From: an uncultured Peptococcaceae bacterium
GTDB lineage: Bacteria > Bacillota > Peptococcia > Peptococcales > Peptococcaceae
Assembly (NCBI GenBank): GCA_900552455.1
Contig: URZX01000022.1
Span: forward strand, 1 to 41,404
DNA: 41,404 nucleotides
Reading direction: 5' to 3'
The notes beneath the pieces are model-generated. The model was not told where the DNA came from. It worked only from the letters and a program-made list of their open reading frames with translations, and made no database searches. The translations under genes and the position numbers were made by a program. This document shows, piece after piece, positions 39,064 through 41,404 of this stretch (its first letter is position 1; the number at the start of each line of letters is the position of its first letter).

Positions 39064-41100
39064 TCAATATTCTTCAGTAAAGATCTGATATACTGGTGCC
39101 CCTTCACATTGAGCAGGCATTCTTACTCCACCAAGCACGGCGATAGTTGGTGCAAAATCAACTTCACGAATGACACGATCTGTTTTGTATCCCTGTTTGA
39201 TACCAGGGCCGGCAGCTACAAGGATAGGCGATACCGAAGTATCTGCGTCGCCCCAGAAAGTACCAAGGGATTCACCATGATCATAGTTGTAGCCTTCAGC
39301 ATTAAAGTAGATAATATCACCGCATTCAGGGCCACCAAGGCCAAGAAGAACTGCATCCTTGTTTCGCAAAGCCAAAGCAATAATACGCTTCCCAGTACGT
39401 GAATCTTTGTAGCCATAAAGGCGGGTCATAATCTCTTCTTCCCATTCATATTGATCTTCAGGATCAATGATCCCATGATCATAACGGCCTTTCAGATTCA
39501 AATAAATGTGATTTGCACGTGAAGCAACTGCATAAGTGTGTTCCCAGTCAATGTCACGAATGTCATTGCCGTTTTCATCTTTTTTCAATGCAGTCAGACC
39601 AAGTTCCTGCATAACACGAATATTAACACCAACAATGTCACCGATTAATGGAGCATCGTGCGCAGTACAAACTTGACCATGGTCACTCATCAAGGCTATA
39701 GCCCACCCTTCGTCAAGCAAGTGCAAAAACTTACCAACATAATAATCAGCCTGAATATAAACATCTTCAGCAAATTTCTGAAATTTTTCAGGCGGCAAAA
39801 TATTATGTCCTTTATCTGACATGTAACGAACAATCATATGCATTTGAAGATCAATGGCATGGAAATGAGAAAAAATAATTTCTACATTTTCATTTTCAAT
39901 CAGATAGTTCAGAGCTGAAGACTGCCAATCAGCAGAAGAGTACCAGTTCTCAAGCATACAGCCATTGATCAGTTCTTCACTTTGAAGGCCCATCATAGTT
40001 GTTGGGGTTGGATAACCAACGTTTTCTGTGACAGTTTTAAACAGCGATTTCGGATGCCAAACCGCATCAAGTTCCATATTCATCGCTGCAGAAATCCACA
40101 TCCTCAACTCAGATCCATCTTCCTTAATGTGCATAACCTTCATATTACGATTACACTTGTAACGCTGATCATTCTTGATACCTTCATCAACGATTTCTCG
40201 TTTAAGCTCACCATTCTTGATAACAACGATCGGCTCTTCATCTTTCTTGTTCCTATAAATGGCAATTCTGTCATAGATACCATCCTCGTTTTTAAGGATC
40301 AAGCAAGGTCTGCGCAAAAGCCCTCCACCAAGAAGTATAGTAAATTCTTTGGATCCTGCTGGAGCATTTTCCCAGTTTTCCGCTTGTATGATTGGTGATT
40401 GTTGCACATCCACAGGAATATTAGGGCTCCCACCCTGCCCATCTTCATCGCTCATGACATATACCTTCATATCATCGCCAGAAGTTGCTTCCTGAAGGCC
40501 AACTGTTTGCTTATCTTTATCTTCATCTAATGCATCAGCCTCCATATCTGTTACAACACAAGGAGCTACAGCGTTCGACACTTCTTTTGGAAGAAAACTC
40601 GCAGCCTTAGTAACAGCTTCAGAAGCACCAAGGACAAACTCAGTTTCTACCTGACCAGCGGACATTGCCACGCTCCCCGGAGAGGTACCGTCTACAACCC
40701 AAAGATTAGGGCTATCACTGCTTGGGGGCCAAGCGGAACCAGGCCAATGCCATACTAAAGTTTTCTTACCAGCTTCCGCGAATACATTCCAGAGCTGTTC
40801 AGCTTTACAATTACGAGAATCAAAATTATATGCGATTCTATCTGGTTCACTCGTTGCACGGAAAAAACAAGTAATCCCATGAGTGTTAGGATATGCGCCA
40901 GTTGCCAACGTCGTCCACATTGGCGGGGTAACCGTAGGCATAGCCCCAACCATAACAAGGTCATGACGTGCAGAACCGCGTTCAATCAATTTTTTAACAT
41001 TTGGCATTTTTCCTTCATCTACATATTTTCTCGTAAGTCGAGGATCCATACCGTCGATACCAAGGCAGAGAATTTTTTCGGCCAACGCTTCACGTTTCAT
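39064..41100 (-). CDS. Alkaline-phosphatase-superfamily phosphodiesterase/phosphatase
   Basis: 678 residues of the type I phosphodiesterase/nucleotide pyrophosphatase group. Metal and nucleophile motifs are visible: GIDGMDP (Asp16), PTVTPPMWTTLATG with the predicted nucleophile Thr58 at the position of T in KTFPN of NPP enzymes, FSHFHAIDLQMHM, SDHGQ and NYDHGES. Threonine instead of the sulfatase Cys/Ser argues for phosphodiester or phosphonate chemistry. A large insertion (about 190-330) between core strands is unusual. No signal peptide, so cytoplasmic. GGGAG precedes the ATG by ten. First gene of a unit with the amidohydrolase-like and DASS genes. Substrate unknown. Confidence 0.85.
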   Translation of the reverse strand: MKREALAEKILCLGIDGMDPRLTRKYVDEGKMPNVKKLIERGSARHDLVMVGAMPTVTPPMWTTLATGAYPNTHGITCFFRATSEPDRIAYNFDSRNCKAEQLWNVFAEAGKKTLVWHWPGSAWPPSSDSPNLWVVDGTSPGSVAMSAGQVETEFVLGASEAVTKAASFLPKEVSNAVAPCVVTDMEADALDEDKDKQTVGLQEATSGDDMKVYVMSDEDGQGGSPNIPVDVQQSPIIQAENWENAPAGSKEFTILLGGGLLRRPCLILKNEDGIYDRIAIYRNKKDEEPIVVIKNGELKREIVDEGIKNDQRYKCNRNMKVMHIKEDGSELRMWISAAMNMELDAVWHPKSLFKTVTENVGYPTPTTMMGLQSEELINGCMLENWYSSADWQSSALNYLIENENVEIIFSHFHAIDLQMHMIVRYMSDKGHNILPPEKFQKFAEDVYIQADYYVGKFLHLLDEGWAIALMSDHGQVCTAHDAPLIGDIVGVNIRVMQELGLTALKKDENGNDIRDIDWEHTYAVASRANHIYLNLKGRYDHGIIDPEDQYEWEEEIMTRLYGYKDSRTGKRIIALALRNKDAVLLGLGGPECGDIIYFNAEGYNYDHGESLGTFWGDADTSVSPILVAAGPGIKQGYKTDRVIREVDFAPTIAVLGGVRMPAQCEGAPVYQIFTEEY

Positions 41101-41404
41101 TTTCTAAACACTCCCTTATTGCTATCAGTCATACGTTAATTATTTCATGTTCAGCATACAATATTTTTCATCTCTTTCATAACATCCATTTTGGGTTCCT
41201 TCGCCACCTATTACAACTAAATACAGTTTTATTCACTAAATCTCAATTATTCAGCAAGTTCAAACTTTTATCCACCGTATTTTTTTGTAGATGATACATA
41301 TTCGAGTACTAAACGTCATAAAAAAACAAGCCTTATAAGTAAAGGCTTGCCAGCTTGTCGAAAAAGGTCACCAATCGGCTGCCTTTTTCTCGTCATATCA
41401 CCCC
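41101..41404. other. AT-rich intergenic region at the right edge
   Basis: No gene of useful length is seen. It must hold the promoter of the phosphatase gene; TTGAGA-N17-TATTTA (minus strand, about 41255-41227) is only a weak candidate. Near the edge, GAAAAAGG-N14-CCTTTTTC (41360-41389) forms another stem, perhaps the end of a gene that lies beyond the window. Confidence 0.4.
41320..41349 (-). terminator. Terminator of a gene beyond the right edge
   Basis: Perfect 8-bp stem CAAGCCTT / AAGGCTTG, 7-nt loop, then seven T on the minus strand. Its gene would lie to the right of the window. Confidence 0.85.

Overview
The window (about 41 kb, moderately GC-rich for most of its length) looks like a chromosomal segment of a Firmicute of the Negativicutes type. 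Pointers are a radA-disA pair, a large Bacillus/Clostridium-type SRP RNA with an Alu-like half, a FabK-type fatty acid synthesis operon, and a secreted 5'-nucleotidase that ends in three SLH repeats, the usual cell-wall anchor of Negativicutes. The genus cannot be fixed from the sequence alone. No phage, transposase or CRISPR array is visible.

Layout. 1-240: GC-rich palindromic intergenic repeat cluster. 243-3.2 kb (minus): disA, radA, a small XRE regulator. 3.4-9.2 kb (plus): two tRNA-Thr, a nitroreductase, an ECF sigma factor with a membrane partner, a GntR/ABC (Ytr-like) operon, an unusual tRNA-Glu(CTC) and SRP RNA. 9.3-12.4 kb (minus): an arylsulfotransferase-family enzyme, a Crp/FNR regulator and a TauE/SafE exporter, which look like one sulfur-related unit. 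12.5-13.2 kb (plus): tRNA-Ser and a Nudix hydrolase. 13.2-23.3 kb (minus): a 12-gene fatty acid synthesis operon, acpP-fabK-fabD-fabG-fabF-accB-fabZ-accC-accD-accA-acyl-CoA synthetase-marR, driven by one strong promoter flanked by two near-identical 20-bp palindromes. 23.4-34.1 kb (minus): 5'-nucleotidase with SLH repeats, azlCD, a beta-lactamase-fold protein, GNAT, ndk, a MerR/ABC exporter pair, an XRE-controlled set of small membrane proteins, and an unknown membrane-anchored protein. 34.2-41.1 kb (minus): visibly more AT-rich, with an uncharacterised trio (zinc ribbon, ABC ATPase, unknown) and an uncharacterised catabolic-looking trio (alkaline-phosphatase superfamily enzyme, amidohydrolase-fold protein with missing metal ligands, DASS-type transporter).

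How genes work together. The strongest regulatory reading is that the MarR protein encoded last in the fatty acid operon represses its own operon through palindromes at the promoter (FabT-like logic, but with different gene order and different operator). The Crp/FNR protein next to the arylsulfotransferase probably activates that gene through an inverted repeat centred about 40 bp upstream of the predicted transcription start. A small XRE protein has three identical-type palindromes around its promoter. The best candidates for undescribed systems are the two AT-rich trios at the right end and the XRE/three-membrane-protein module.
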